64,000 bases of DNA from Janthinobacterium sp. 1_2014MBL_MicDiv (GCF_001865675.1 NZ_CP011319.1:4650001-4714000); one strand, 5' to 3'; positions 1 through 9,643 are shown, numbered from the stretch's first letter. Made by a program: numbers and translations. The notes: a model not told the origin generated them from the sequence alone.

Positions 1-906
1 GCCCGGCGTGTCGATCAGGGCCGAGCGCAGCTTCTCGCCCGCTTTCGGTTCGGCCGCCAGGTAGACGTTGCCGGCGCCCTGGTCGAGGAAGTAGTCGGCG
101 ATGAAGGTGCCGCGCAGCTGCGGCGTGAACTTCCACAACAGCGAGGCGCGCACGCCCATCTGGTCGCCGGCGCCATACTTGGCCGTGCCCGGCATGACGT
201 TCGAACCGCGGCGGAAGTCCACCGTGCCGTCGTGGCTATCCTTGATGGCGGCGATGCGCAGCGCCACGTCGTCGGAAAACGGGATATTGAGCATGCCCTG
301 CGTCTGCAGGTGGCGGTAGTCGCCCACGGTGATGCCGGCCGAGCCCATGAACTTGGCCGTGCTGGGCGCGGCCGACACCAGGTTGACGGCGCCGGCCGTG
401 GAATTGCGGCCGTTCAGCGTGCCCTGCGGCCCGCGCGCCACCTCGACATGCGACAGGTCATACATCAGCGCCGTGGCGCCCTGGGGACGCGGCGAATACA
501 CGCCATCGACATAAAAGGCGACGGCCGGGTCGCCCAGCTCCGTGTGGTTGGCCGAACCCACGCCGCGCATGTAGACGTGCACGCCGCCCGAGTCGCCATG
601 CTGCTCGACGACGAGGCTGGGCACCATGGTGGCCAGCGAGGCCAGGTCCTTCACCTGGTTGTTTTGCAGGGTGTCCTGGTTGAAGGCGGTGACGGCCAGC
701 GGCGTCTCCTGCACGAAGGTGTTGCGGCGCGTGGCCGTGACGACGATGCGCTCCATCTGCTCGGCCGCGGGTTGTGCCGTATTGATGGCCGCCGGAGCCG
801 TATCGGCTTGCTGCGCCAGCGCGGCGCCGCCGCCCAGCAGGATGAACTGGGCGAACGTCGCATGCGCCAGGCTGTATGCAATGGTGTTTCTCTTGAACGG
901 CTTCAT
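1..906 (-). CDS. TonB-dependent outer-membrane receptor, N-terminal part (runs off left edge)
   Basis: This is the first 302 codons of a TonB-dependent receptor, which binds a substrate at the outer membrane and imports it using TonB energy. A signal peptide (about residues 1-32, hydrophobic stretch FAQFILLGGGAALAQ) is followed by a TonB-box-like segment MERIVVTATR (residues 51-60). The plug domain comes next, with the typical blocks VYMRGVG, AFYVDGVYSPR and VEVARGPQGTLNGRNSTAGAVNL. The first barrel strands follow before the window ends. A GGAG ribosome site precedes the ATG. It is the last visible gene after the ABC ATPase and beta-glucosidase on the same strand, so its ligand is probably a beta-glucoside oligosaccharide; that is inferred from context only. 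Confidence 0.93.
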   Translation of the reverse strand, partial: MKPFKRNTIAYSLAHATFAQFILLGGGAALAQQADTAPAAINTAQPAAEQMERIVVTATRRNTFVQETPLAVTAFNQDTLQNNQVKDLASLATMVPSLVVEQHGDSGGVHVYMRGVGSANHTELGDPAVAFYVDGVYSPRPQGATALMYDLSHVEVARGPQGTLNGRNSTAGAVNLVSAAPSTAKFMGSAGITVGDYRHLQTQGMLNIPFSDDVALRIAAIKDSHDGTVDFRRGSNVMPGTAKYGAGDQMGVRASLLWKFTPQLRGTFIADYFLDQGAGNVYLAAEPKAGEKLRSALIDTPG

Positions 907-1012
907 TGTTATTGTCTCCTCTACCACTGGTTGAATGATGATCACATAGCTCTTTGGCTACTGCTGCACATTTCTTGGGTGTCAAGCTCGCGTCATGGGG
1001 CCTCCGTGCGGG

Positions 1013-2065
<1,053 letters not shown>

Positions 2066-2066
2066 C

Positions 2067-3425
2067 TCAGTGCTCCCCGACCGGCACGGCGGCATGGGCG
2101 GCGCGCTGGGCCGCGATGAAGTCGCGGTACCACAGGGCGCTGTCCTTGAAGCTGCGCTGCTGCGTGGCGTAGTCGACATACAGCATGCCGAAGCGCTTGG
2201 CATAGCCCGAATTCCACTCGAAGTTGTCCATCAGGCTCCAGTAGAAATAGCCGCGCACGTCGATGCCCTGCGCGATCACGGCGCGCAGGGCATCCAAGTG
2301 CAGGCGCACGTAGTCGATGCGCGCCTGGTCCGCCACCTTGCCGTCGAGCAGCCTGTCGTTGACGGCCATGCCGTTTTCCGTGATGTAGACGGGCGGCAGC
2401 CGGTACTCGCGGTGCAGGCCCACCAGCAGCTCCGTCAAGCCCTGCGGATAGGTTTCCCAGCCCATGTCGTTGAAACCGAGCTTGCCCTCGGGCTTGCGCG
2501 GCGGCGTCTCGGCGCTCACGTAGGCACGCGTGTAGTAATTCACGCCGAGGAAATCGATGGGCTGCCGGATATCCATGAAATCGTTTTCAAAGATGGACAA
2601 AGCAGAAGCGTCGACGTGTTTCAGGGCCAGCGCCGGATAGCGGCCCTTGAAGATGGCGTCCATATACCACTGCACCGAACGCGCATAGTCGAGTTCCGCC
2701 AGTTCACGGTCCTGGGCGCTGTCGGTGGCCGGCGTGGCCGTCCATTGATTGAGCACGATGCCCAGTTTGGCGGAGGGATGGACGGCGCGCATCGCCTGCA
2801 TCGCCAGGCCGTGCGACAGCAGCAGATGGTGCGACACCTGCACGGCGGCGGCCGGGTCGGCCATGCCAGGCGCAAACTGGCCCGTGCCGTGGCCCAGCAC
2901 GGCCGTACACCATGGCTCGTTGTGCGTGGCGATGCTGGCGACCTTGTCGCCGAAGCGGCGCGCCACCTCGGCCGCATAGGCGGCGAAGTGGTAGCAGGTG
3001 GCGCGATTGAGCCAGCCGCCTTCGTCCTGCAAGGCTTGCGGCAAGTCCCAGTGGTACAGCGTCAGGTGCGCCTCGAGGCCCTTGGCAGCCAGCGCGTCGA
3101 GCAGGCGCGCGTAGAAAGCGAAGCCGGCCTCGTTCCAGGCGCCGGAGCCCGTCGGCTGCACCCTCGACCAGGACATGGAAAAACGGTAGGCGTTCACGCC
3201 CAGCTTGGCGATCAGCGCCACGTCATCGGCGTAGCGGTGGTAATGGTCGCAAGCCACGTCGCCATTGCTGCCGTCGATGATCTTGCCTTCCGTGTGGCTG
3301 AAGGTATCCCAGATGGACGGGCCGCGGCCGTCGATGGCGGCGGCGCCTTCGATCTGGTAGGCGCTGGTGGCCACGCCCCAGGTGAAGGTGGCGGGGAAGT
3401 TGATATCGGTGTCGTCGTTATGCAT
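2067..3425 (-). CDS. GH1 family beta-glucosidase
   Basis: This is a glycoside hydrolase family 1 enzyme of 452 residues, a normal length for the family. It hydrolyses terminal beta-linked glucose (or related sugars) from oligosaccharides by the retaining mechanism. The N-terminus FTWGVATSAYQIEGAA is the GH1 signature. The acid/base glutamate is E170 in ATHNEPW and the nucleophile is E350 in YITENG. LTLYHWDLPQ is also present. No signal peptide is visible, so it should act in the cytoplasm on sugar brought in by the neighbouring ABC importer. No clear Shine-Dalgarno sequence precedes this ATG. The exact sugar (cellobiose, gentiobiose, other beta-glucosides) cannot be told from sequence. Confidence 0.95.
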   Translation of the reverse strand: MHNDDTDINFPATFTWGVATSAYQIEGAAAIDGRGPSIWDTFSHTEGKIIDGSNGDVACDHYHRYADDVALIAKLGVNAYRFSMSWSRVQPTGSGAWNEAGFAFYARLLDALAAKGLEAHLTLYHWDLPQALQDEGGWLNRATCYHFAAYAAEVARRFGDKVASIATHNEPWCTAVLGHGTGQFAPGMADPAAAVQVSHHLLLSHGLAMQAMRAVHPSAKLGIVLNQWTATPATDSAQDRELAELDYARSVQWYMDAIFKGRYPALALKHVDASALSIFENDFMDIRQPIDFLGVNYYTRAYVSAETPPRKPEGKLGFNDMGWETYPQGLTELLVGLHREYRLPPVYITENGMAVNDRLLDGKVADQARIDYVRLHLDALRAVIAQGIDVRGYFYWSLMDNFEWNSGYAKRFGMLYVDYATQQRSFKDSALWYRDFIAAQRAAHAAVPVGEH

Positions 3426-3464
3426 GGTGTTTGGTGTCGTGTGAATGGATTAAAAAAGAAAGGC

Positions 3465-4283
3465 TTAACCTTTTACCGCGCCCTGTGTAAGCCCCTCGAT
3501 CAGGCGCTTCGAGGCGACGAAGAACATCAGCAGCAGCGGCAGCACGGCAATCGCCGCCCCCGTCATCAGCGCGCCCCACTCCGTGTTGTTCGGTGCCTGC
3601 ATGCTGCGCAGGGCCAGCGGGATCGTGTAGTTCTCGACCGAGCGCATGACCACCAGCGGGGTGATGAAATTGTTCCACGAGTTGATGAAGGTGATCAGGC
3701 CCAGCGTGCCCATGGCGGGGCCGATCAGCGGCAGCACGACGCGCCAGTAGATGGCGAATTCGCCGCAGCCGTCGATGCGCGCCGCCTCGATCAGATCCTT
3801 CGGGATGGCCGTGCCGATGTACTGGCGCATGAGGAAAATACCGAGCGCGCCGGCGGCGCCCGGCACGTACAGGGCGCGCGGCTGGTCGAGCCAGCCGAGG
3901 AAATCCATCAGCATGAAGGTGGGGATCATGTTCATGAACGACGGGATGATCATCGACGCCATCACCAGGGTAAACAAGGGCTGCTTGAAGCGGAACTCGT
4001 ACATGGCGAACGCATAGCCGCCCAGAGAACAGAAGAACAGGGTCAGGGCCGTCGTCATCAGGGCCACGTACAGGCTGATGCCGATATTGCGCCAGAACGG
4101 CAGGCGCTCCTGCAGCAGTTCCAGGTTATTGAGCAGGGCCGTGCCGAACCAGCGCGGCGGCGGCAGACTGTAAATTTCCGCGCTCGTATGCGTGGCGAAG
4201 ACGAACATGAAGTAGAACGGCGCGACCATGATCAGGGCGCCGATGGCCACCATGGCGTAGGCCGTCCAGCGTGTGGTTTTCAT
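3465..4283 (-). CDS. Sugar ABC transporter permease (MalG type)
   Basis: This is an inner-membrane permease of 272 residues for a carbohydrate ABC importer. About six hydrophobic segments are visible, the first at residues 8-30 (AYAMVAIGALIMVAPFYFMFVF). The cytoplasmic coupling (EAA) loop is LIEAARIDGCGEFAIYWRVV, the hallmark of MalG-like subunits that dock on the ATPase. The start has a GGGAGG ribosome site and overlaps the end of the upstream MalF-type permease by 4 nt (ATGA), indicating coupled translation. The beta-glucosidase gene follows 39 nt downstream. Confidence 0.94.
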   Translation of the reverse strand: MKTTRWTAYAMVAIGALIMVAPFYFMFVFATHTSAEIYSLPPPRWFGTALLNNLELLQERLPFWRNIGISLYVALMTTALTLFFCSLGGYAFAMYEFRFKQPLFTLVMASMIIPSFMNMIPTFMLMDFLGWLDQPRALYVPGAAGALGIFLMRQYIGTAIPKDLIEAARIDGCGEFAIYWRVVLPLIGPAMGTLGLITFINSWNNFITPLVVMRSVENYTIPLALRSMQAPNNTEWGALMTGAAIAVLPLLLMFFVASKRLIEGLTQGAVKG

Positions 4284-5266
4284 TTGGCCTCCCTGCGTTC
4301 GTTGCGGCTGAAGATGCGGTTATTCACCCAGGTGGTGCTGGCGATGATCAGGAACAGCAGCCAGGAAATGGCCGACGCCGTGCCGAAGTCGCCCGAGGAA
4401 AATGCCGTCTTGTAGACGAAGATGGCCGTCGTCATCACGGACTGGCTCACGCCGCTCGATTCGGCCACCAGCACGAACGGCTCCTCGAACAGCTGCAAAT
4501 TGCCCATGATGGTCAGCGTGACGGCCAGGTAGATCATCGGGCGCAGCTGCGGCAGGGTGATGTACCAGAACTGCTGGCGGGTCGAGGCGCCATCGATGGT
4601 CGCCGCCTCGTACAGATCCTTGGGGATGACCTGTAGCGCGGACAGGTACAGCACCAGGTTCCAGCCCAGGTAGCGCCAGAAGATGACGAAGGCGACGGCC
4701 GGCTTGATGAACAGCGAACTGCCCAGCCAGTCGATCGATTCCGCCGGAAACAGGCCGCCGACCAGCGGCAGGCTGGCGCACCATTCAAGCAGTACATTGA
4801 TCTGCCCATAGTCGCGCGAAAACAGCGTGTTGAAGACCATGGCGATGGCCACGCTGGAGGTGATGAACGGCAAGAAGTAAATGCCGATCACCAGGTTGCG
4901 CGAGCGCTTGAAGCTGTTGTGGATGAAGGCGGCCAGCGGAATGGCCACCAGGTGCTGCGGCACGCCCGAGGCCAGCGCCAGCCACACGGTGTTGCCCAGC
5001 GAACGCAGGAACCACGGGTCGCTCAACGCGTACTTATAGTTGTCGAGTCCCACCCACTGCATGGCTTCCACGCCGCTGGCCGCTTCCCACTGGTTGAACG
5101 ACAAATAGATGGAAAACAGCAGCGGGAACAGGCTGAAGACGGCAAACAGGATGAAGAAGGGGCTGATGAAAATATACGGCGCCCATTTCTTCCTGTCGAA
5201 GCGCCTTTTTGCCGGCCGCGCCGGGGCGGACGCGCCTTGCGCCAGCGATGCGGAGGGCGCACTCAT
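4280..5266 (-). CDS. Sugar ABC transporter permease (MalF type)
   Basis: This is the second inner-membrane permease, of 328 residues, which pairs with the MalG-type subunit. A basic cytoplasmic N-terminus (KRRFDRKKWAPYIFISPFF) leads into the first membrane segment at about residues 30-55, and several more hydrophobic segments follow. The EAA coupling loop is LYEAATIDGASTRQQFWYIT. The gene lies 49 nt downstream of the solute-binding protein gene and overlaps the next permease by 4 nt. The order binding protein - MalF - MalG - GH1 - ATPase is a common layout for oligosaccharide importers. Confidence 0.94.
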   Translation of the reverse strand: MSAPSASLAQGASAPARPAKRRFDRKKWAPYIFISPFFILFAVFSLFPLLFSIYLSFNQWEAASGVEAMQWVGLDNYKYALSDPWFLRSLGNTVWLALASGVPQHLVAIPLAAFIHNSFKRSRNLVIGIYFLPFITSSVAIAMVFNTLFSRDYGQINVLLEWCASLPLVGGLFPAESIDWLGSSLFIKPAVAFVIFWRYLGWNLVLYLSALQVIPKDLYEAATIDGASTRQQFWYITLPQLRPMIYLAVTLTIMGNLQLFEEPFVLVAESSGVSQSVMTTAIFVYKTAFSSGDFGTASAISWLLFLIIASTTWVNNRIFSRNERREAK

Positions 5267-5315
5267 GGCCGCTTTCCGTATTGGGTTGGATGTGGAATAA
5301 GAGTCATGCCGGTTC

Positions 5316-6629
5316 CTAGCGCCGCGCGCGGTGGGTGATCAGGGCCTTGGCGTCGGCCAGCGCCGTCTTGATATCCTTGTCTTGCGCCAGCACGCTTTCC
5401 AGCTCCATGTTGACGATGTCACGCGCCACGGCGTCGAACTTGTCGACGCGGATGACGGGAATCTTTGCCGCCGTCTCGCGCGCCAGCAATCGCGTCTTCT
5501 GGCCGCCGAAATACGCCTGCGGCTCGTCCATCATGGGGTCCGCATAGGCCGCCTTCAGGGCCGGGAAGGCGCCGATCTCTTTCAGCGAGTGCAGCTGGAT
5601 ATCCTTGTTGACGGTCATGAACTTGATGAATTCCCACGCCTGCGCCTTGTTGGCGGCTTTTTTCGGGATGCCGTAGAACGAGCCGCCATACGACGCCAGC
5701 GCGCCGGCCGGCAGGTTCGCCACGCGCCACTGGCCTTTCGATTCCGGCGCCAGCCATTTGGCCAGGTGGCCGCTGAGCCAGGAACCCATCATCTGGCTGG
5801 CCACCTTGTCGCGCTTGAAGCCTTCGGCCCATTCGCCCGTCCAGGCCACGGTGCGCGCATCGATGCCGGCCACCCTGGCCGCCTTCGCCAGCTCGAACGC
5901 CTTGACGAAGCGGGGCGAGTCGACCAGCACCTGGCCCTTGTCGCCGAAATAAATGCCTTCGCCATCCTTCAGGTTGGCGCGAATGACGATGTCGGCGAGG
6001 TCGCTGGCGCCGGCCAGCAGATAGGTGCCGGTGGCCGCCTTGAGCTTCTTGCCGGCGGCGATGTAGGACTCCCACGAGGCCGTCAGCTCGGCTTCCTTGA
6101 TGCCCGCCTTGTCCATCAGGTCCTTGCGGTAGAACAGGGTGCCCGGCCCCAGGTCGGCCGGCATGGCGCCCAGGGTGCCGCGCGAGCTGGTGGCCTGCAC
6201 GAAGGTGAACGGCACGAACCGGTCGCGGTACTGCCCCGCCCCGTACGGCGCCTGCAGCAAGTCTTCCATGCCCTTCGATTCGGCGAAGCTGCCCACGTAA
6301 CGGAAGTCGATCGCCATCACGTCGGGCAGGCGCGCGCCGGCCGCCAGCGCCGTCGTCATCGAATTATGGTGGTCGTCGATCTGCAGGCTGACCAGCTTGA
6401 CCTTCACCTGCGGATACAGTTTTTCCCACAGGGGCAAGGCCGTCTTGACAGCGCGGTCCAGATCGGGGAACGAGGCGACGGTAATGGTGGCGGGAGCCAG
6501 CGCGGGCAAGACAGGCGCGGCTGGGACGACTGGGACAGCCACGGCCGCGGCGTTGGCCATGCCGGCTAGGGTCAGCGCGGCCAGCAGGGACGCGGCAGGG
6601 AAGCCTGCGCCAGGGATGCTTGACTTCAT
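5316..6629 (-). CDS. Extracellular solute-binding protein of sugar ABC transporter
   Basis: This periplasmic binding protein (437 residues, family 1 carbohydrate type) delivers sugar to the MalFG-type permease. A signal peptide is visible (residues about 1-28, FPAASLLAALTLAGMANAAA), followed by a proline/alanine-rich linker. The mature protein starts with ATITVASFPDLDRAVKTALP and has the type-family block LPDVMAIDFRYVGSFAE. I chose the ATG at 6629 because GGAG lies 9 nt upstream. An ATG three codons earlier (6638) sits directly against that GGAG. Its promoter region holds a palindromic LacI-family operator (6665-6678), so it is probably the first repressed gene of the locus. Confidence 0.92.
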   Translation of the reverse strand: MKSSIPGAGFPAASLLAALTLAGMANAAAVAVPVVPAAPVLPALAPATITVASFPDLDRAVKTALPLWEKLYPQVKVKLVSLQIDDHHNSMTTALAAGARLPDVMAIDFRYVGSFAESKGMEDLLQAPYGAGQYRDRFVPFTFVQATSSRGTLGAMPADLGPGTLFYRKDLMDKAGIKEAELTASWESYIAAGKKLKAATGTYLLAGASDLADIVIRANLKDGEGIYFGDKGQVLVDSPRFVKAFELAKAARVAGIDARTVAWTGEWAEGFKRDKVASQMMGSWLSGHLAKWLAPESKGQWRVANLPAGALASYGGSFYGIPKKAANKAQAWEFIKFMTVNKDIQLHSLKEIGAFPALKAAYADPMMDEPQAYFGGQKTRLLARETAAKIPVIRVDKFDAVARDIVNMELESVLAQDKDIKTALADAKALITHRARR

Positions 6630-6664
6630 GTATTTCATCTCCGTTTATTGAGCGTCTTCTATCT

Positions 6665-6678
6665 TGAAAACGTTTTCA
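6665..6678. promoter_or_regulatory. LacI-family operator 1 (upstream of binding-protein gene)
   Basis: This is a perfect 14-bp palindrome TGAAAACGTTTTCA with the central CG typical of LacI/GalR-family operators. It lies about 36 bp before the binding-protein start codon, in position to block its promoter. The same 14-mer recurs at 6832. Confidence 0.8.
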
Positions 6679-6831
6679 CAACATGTGTCCATTTAACACC
6701 GCAAAGAAAATCAAGTCAACCGAAAAAGTTGTCATTTTTATTGAGGCCATCGTGGCGAGTTGGGCTGCACCGGGCATTCTCTCCTATGAAAAGCGGTGAA
6801 AGTTGGCGGCCGGAGATGTTGTTGTTTTTTG

Positions 6832-6845
6832 TGAAAACGTTTTCA
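6832..6845. promoter_or_regulatory. LacI-family operator 2 (middle)
   Basis: This is a second exact copy of TGAAAACGTTTTCA. It lies midway in the divergent region and is not next to either start codon, so it is most likely an auxiliary site for looping or cooperative binding. Confidence 0.75.
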
Positions 6846-6929
6846 GATGTAGGGAGACGCAGGCCGGAGTGGCCCTGCGTAGGCGATCCGGCGCGTGGCT
6901 GCGGCGTGGCGTGGGCTTGGGCGTTGCGT

Positions 6930-6965
6930 TGTCGGCTTACGCCCTGCGGACTAAGCCGACCTACG
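6930..6965. repeat. Palindromic intergenic repeat, family A, copy 1
   Basis: This is an inverted repeat with arms GTCGGCTTA and TAAGCCGAC around CGCCCTGCGGAC. It matches the reverse complement of 58242-58277 over 36 columns with 5 differences. The differences include a paired change in the stem (A-T there, C-G here), so the structure is preserved although the sequence changed. This looks like a REP-type dispersed palindrome. Confidence 0.65.
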
Positions 6966-7040
6966 CCGACCTACGCCGACCGACACCGGCCTGCTCTGAC
7001 CTGCTCTGCCCTGCTCCGGCCTACCCTGGCCTGCAGCCTG
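6951..7040. repeat. 10-bp-period degenerate tandem array
   Basis: Nine consecutive decamers can be read in register: CTAAGCCGAC, CTACGCCGAC (twice), CGACACCGGC, CTGCTCTGAC, CTGCTCTGCC, CTGCTCCGGC, CTACCCTGGC and CTGCAGCCTG. Almost all begin CT and carry C or GC at the end. The period is close to one DNA helical turn. The array lies between operators 2 and 3 and overlaps the right arm of the family A palindrome. Confidence 0.7.
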
Positions 7041-7066
7041 ATCGTCCGTTTATGGTAATCTTTCAC

Positions 7067-7080
7067 TGAAAAGGTTTTCA
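7067..7080. promoter_or_regulatory. LacI-family operator 3 (upstream of lacI)
   Basis: TGAAAAGGTTTTCA matches operators 1 and 2 except at one central base (GG instead of CG). It lies 40 bp before the regulator's TTG start, so it probably mediates autoregulation. The broken centre suggests weaker binding, which is an inference. Confidence 0.7.
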
Positions 7081-7120
7081 GAGCACTGACAGCCAGCCAT
7101 CTTGACACCCAGGAATCGCC

Positions 7121-8140
7121 TTGACCGATAGCGCCCACGCCGCCCCGCCCTCCACCCTGCTCGACGTCGCCCGCCAGGCAGGCGTGTCGCCCAGCACCGT
7201 CTCGCGCATCCTGAACGGCACGGCCAAGGTGTCCGACGACAAGCGCGACGCCGTGCTGGCCGCCATCGCGCACATGCGATTCGCGCCCAACCAGATGGCG
7301 CAGGGGCTGAAGAAAGGCCGCTCGATGACGATCGGCATCGTGGTGCAGGATATTTCCAGCCCCTTCTTCGACGAAAGCCTGCGCGGCGTCGACGATGGCT
7401 TGAAGGACACGGGCTATGCTTCCGTCATCGTCAGCGGCCACTGGAATGCGCTGGAAGAAGCGGACCGCATCCGCCTGCTGTTGGCGAGGAAAGTCGACGG
7501 CATCATTTTGCTGTCGGGGCGTATCTCGGATCAGAGCGTGCTCGACTTCTCGCAGCAGCGCCCCATCGTGTCGACGGGACGGCTGCTGGCGACGAAGAGC
7601 GCCATCGGTTTCAAGCTCGACAATGAATACGGCGCCTACCTGGCCGTGCGCCACTTGATCGAACTGGGCCACCGCCGCATCGCCTTCGTCGCCGGCCCCG
7701 CCAACAACACGGATGCGGCCGAGCGCCTGACGGGCTACCAGCGGGCGCTGCGCGAAGCCGATATCGCCATCGACCCGAAATTGACGGTGGAAGGCGATTT
7801 CCACGAAGCGAGCGGCATGCTGGCCATGAACCATTTGTTCGATACGCAGCAGCAATTCAGCGCCGTCTTCGCCGCCAACGACCTGTCCGCCTATGGCGTG
7901 CGCCTGTGCCTGTACCGCAAGGGCATCCGCGTGCCCGACGATATCTCGCTCGTGGGCTTCGATGACTTGCCCGGCTCGTCCTACACGACGCCGCCGCTGA
8001 CCACCATCCACCAGCCGCTGTACGACATCGGCCGCATCGCCACGCAGGCGCTGCTGGGGCTGATCAATGGCGAATCCGTGCAGGCGGCCATTCCGCCGCT
8101 GGAACTCATCGTGCGTGAAACCACGCGCCGCATCCGCTAA
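7121..8140 (+). CDS. LacI-family transcriptional regulator
   Basis: This sugar-responsive repressor has 339 residues, normal for the family. The N-terminal helix-turn-helix and hinge cover about residues 12-60 (LLDVARQAGVSPSTVSRILN). The periplasmic-binding-protein-like effector domain follows (GIVVQDISSPFF, GHRRIAFVAG, VFAANDLSAYGV, DDISLVGFDD). The start is a TTG with AGGA about 7 nt upstream; no ATG lies before the helix-turn-helix. It is divergent from the beta-glucoside-type uptake operon, and palindromic operators flank both genes. It therefore probably represses that operon and itself until a sugar or sugar phosphate binds. The effector is unknown. Confidence 0.94.
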   Translation: MTDSAHAAPPSTLLDVARQAGVSPSTVSRILNGTAKVSDDKRDAVLAAIAHMRFAPNQMAQGLKKGRSMTIGIVVQDISSPFFDESLRGVDDGLKDTGYASVIVSGHWNALEEADRIRLLLARKVDGIILLSGRISDQSVLDFSQQRPIVSTGRLLATKSAIGFKLDNEYGAYLAVRHLIELGHRRIAFVAGPANNTDAAERLTGYQRALREADIAIDPKLTVEGDFHEASGMLAMNHLFDTQQQFSAVFAANDLSAYGVRLCLYRKGIRVPDDISLVGFDDLPGSSYTTPPLTTIHQPLYDIGRIATQALLGLINGESVQAAIPPLELIVRETTRRIR

Positions 8141-8470
8141 GGATTGCGCCATGATCAACCTGCTGCGCGGCCCACGCTCGGGTCGGCGTTGCTCGCCGTG
8201 CTTTTCGTACAGCTGCGCGACTCGACCCGCTGGCGGGCTTGCTCGCGATGGTTTCTGCAGGCGCTGAAGCATCCCCATCCATCATTGTTTTCCTAAACGA
8301 GAATCACTACGCATGGCGACGCGGGCAATGCATGCCCGAATCTGCAGCAATGGCGCATCCGCTTTACAATAGTGGCTCGTTCAGCAAGAATGCTTGACTC
8401 AAGCACGCAAGGCTCAACCCTCCGGCCCCAGGCCGGTCGACTCCGAACACTCACCACAAAGGGACATCAC
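8141..8470. other. Intergenic region between lacI and sodB
   Basis: This 330-base stretch has no convincing gene. Its left part (about 8160-8250) is a degenerate copy of intergenic repeat family B. Its right part must hold the sodB promoter; TTTACAAT at 8363-8370 is a plausible -10 region, but I could not assign a good -35. Confidence 0.5.
8160..8250. repeat. Intergenic repeat family B, degenerate copy
   Basis: This resembles the reverse complement of the copies at 40023 and 51667, sharing CTGCGCG, GCTCGCCGTGCTT, GTAC and GCTGCGC in the same order. It is heavily diverged and its central stem is imperfect. It sits directly after the lacI stop codon. Confidence 0.4.
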
Positions 8471-9049
8471 ATGGAACATACTCTGCCACCACTGCCATAT
8501 GAAATGGACGCTCTGGCGCCGCATATTTCGAAAGAAACCCTGGAATACCACTATGCCAAGCATCACCAGGCGTATGTGACCAACTTGAACAACCTGATCA
8601 AGGGTACCGAGTTCGAGAACCTGTCGCTGGAAGAGATCATCAAGAAATCGTCGGGCGGCATCTTCAATAACGCGGCACAAGTGTGGAACCACACCTTCTA
8701 CTGGAACGGCATGAAACCAGCCGGCGGCGGCGCACCTACCGGTGCCGTGGCTGACGCGATCAACGCGAAATGGTCGTCGTTCGACAAGTTCAAGGAAGAA
8801 TTCACCAAGTCGTGCGTGGGCAACTTCGGTTCGGGCTGGACCTGGCTGGTGCAAAAAGCCGACGGTTCCGTCGACATCGTCAACACCTCGAACGCCGGCT
8901 GCCCGCTGACCACCGGCGACAAGCCGCTGCTGACCTGCGACGTGTGGGAACACGCCTACTACATCGACTACCGCAACCTGCGCGCCAAGTACGTGGAAAC
9001 GTTCTGGGGCCTGGTCAACTGGGAATTCGTTGCCAAGAACTTCGCATAA
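8471..9049 (+). CDS. sodB: Iron superoxide dismutase
   Basis: The enzyme converts superoxide to oxygen and hydrogen peroxide in the cytoplasm. It has 192 residues, typical for Fe-SOD. Metal ligands can be read as H27 (LEYHYAKHH), H74 (VWNHTFYWN), D157 and H161 (DVWEHAYYIDYRN). The GSGWTWLV block and the N-terminus LPPLPYEMDALAPHIS fit FeSOD rather than MnSOD. The ATG at 8471 gives the conserved start MEHTLPPLPY; longer in-frame starts add non-conserved sequence. A rho-independent terminator follows at 9101. Confidence 0.97.
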   Translation: MEHTLPPLPYEMDALAPHISKETLEYHYAKHHQAYVTNLNNLIKGTEFENLSLEEIIKKSSGGIFNNAAQVWNHTFYWNGMKPAGGGAPTGAVADAINAKWSSFDKFKEEFTKSCVGNFGSGWTWLVQKADGSVDIVNTSNAGCPLTTGDKPLLTCDVWEHAYYIDYRNLRAKYVETFWGLVNWEFVAKNFA

Positions 9050-9100
9050 GCGCGTTCCTGTCAACGTAAAACGGACACGCGCGAGCGTGTCCTGGAAAGA

Positions 9101-9130
9101 AGCCTGCGCTTGCGAGCGCGGGCTTTTTTT
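9101..9130 (+). terminator. Rho-independent terminator after sodB
   Basis: The stem AGCCTGCGCT / AGCGCGGGCT with a TGCG loop is followed by a run of seven T. It lies about 50 nt after the sodB stop. Confidence 0.9.
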
Positions 9131-9271
9131 ATGTCCACGTAGAAAGTACATGCCGACGGCGCACACTAGTCAAACGGACAAGATCGGCACGCAGGAATGT
9201 TATAAGATGCGCAAGCGCAGGCACCGCTTCGCCCACCCGCTCCAGCCTCATCCACTTGCTGAAAGAAAACA

Positions 9272-9643
9272 ATGAAAAAATTCATGCTCGCCCTGCTCGT
9301 CCTTGCCTCCGGTTCCGCCCTGGCCAACTCGGCCTGCGATACGCCGCGCAACGACTTCGACGGTCTGTATTGCCTGAACAAGGTATACCAGGAAGCGGAC
9401 AAGGAATTGAACGCCAACTACAAGAAACTCGCCGCCCAGCTCGATGCCAACGGCAAGCAAACCCTGAAATCGGGCCAGCTGGCATGGATAAGCAAACGTA
9501 ACAATACGTGCTCGAAACGCGAATCATCGGGTTTCTATGTCAACCTCGATTGCGCCACCCAGACCACCATCGAACGCGCGCAATTCCTGCAGGACCGCGT
9601 GCGCGAATGCGTGAGCTCCGGCTGCCAGAACAGCAAACTGTGA
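9272..9643 (+). CDS. Small secreted protein, LprI / DUF1311-like
   Basis: This 123-residue protein has a clear signal peptide (MKKFMLALLVLASGSALA, cleavage about residue 19). The mature part has cysteines and the pattern CDTPRNDFDGLYCLNKVYQEADKELN, followed by YKKLAAQLD, LKSGQLAWISKRNNTC and LDCATQTTIERAQFL. This is the layout of the LprI (DUF1311) family, some members of which inhibit lysozyme. An even number of cysteines suggests disulfides made in the periplasm. It stands alone between sodB and the Kdo hydroxylase. Family placement is good; the exact role is unknown. Confidence 0.8.
   Translation: MKKFMLALLVLASGSALANSACDTPRNDFDGLYCLNKVYQEADKELNANYKKLAAQLDANGKQTLKSGQLAWISKRNNTCSKRESSGFYVNLDCATQTTIERAQFLQDRVRECVSSGCQNSKL

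Larger units (their letters stand above)
6630..7120. other. Divergent regulatory region between sugar operon and lacI
   Basis: This 490-base stretch holds no convincing gene. It contains three palindromic LacI-family operators (6665-6678, 6832-6845, 7067-7080). It also holds a short inverted repeat of a family also seen near 58250 (6930-6965) and a run of 10-bp tandem repeats (6951-7040). The operator centres are about 167 and 235 bp apart, distances compatible with repression by DNA looping. The segment around 6690-6760 is AT-rich compared with its neighbours. Confidence 0.8.

Noticed and set aside
6951..7040. A CRISPR array
   Set aside because: Units are 10 bp with no spacers and no cas genes are nearby. 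It is a simple tandem array.
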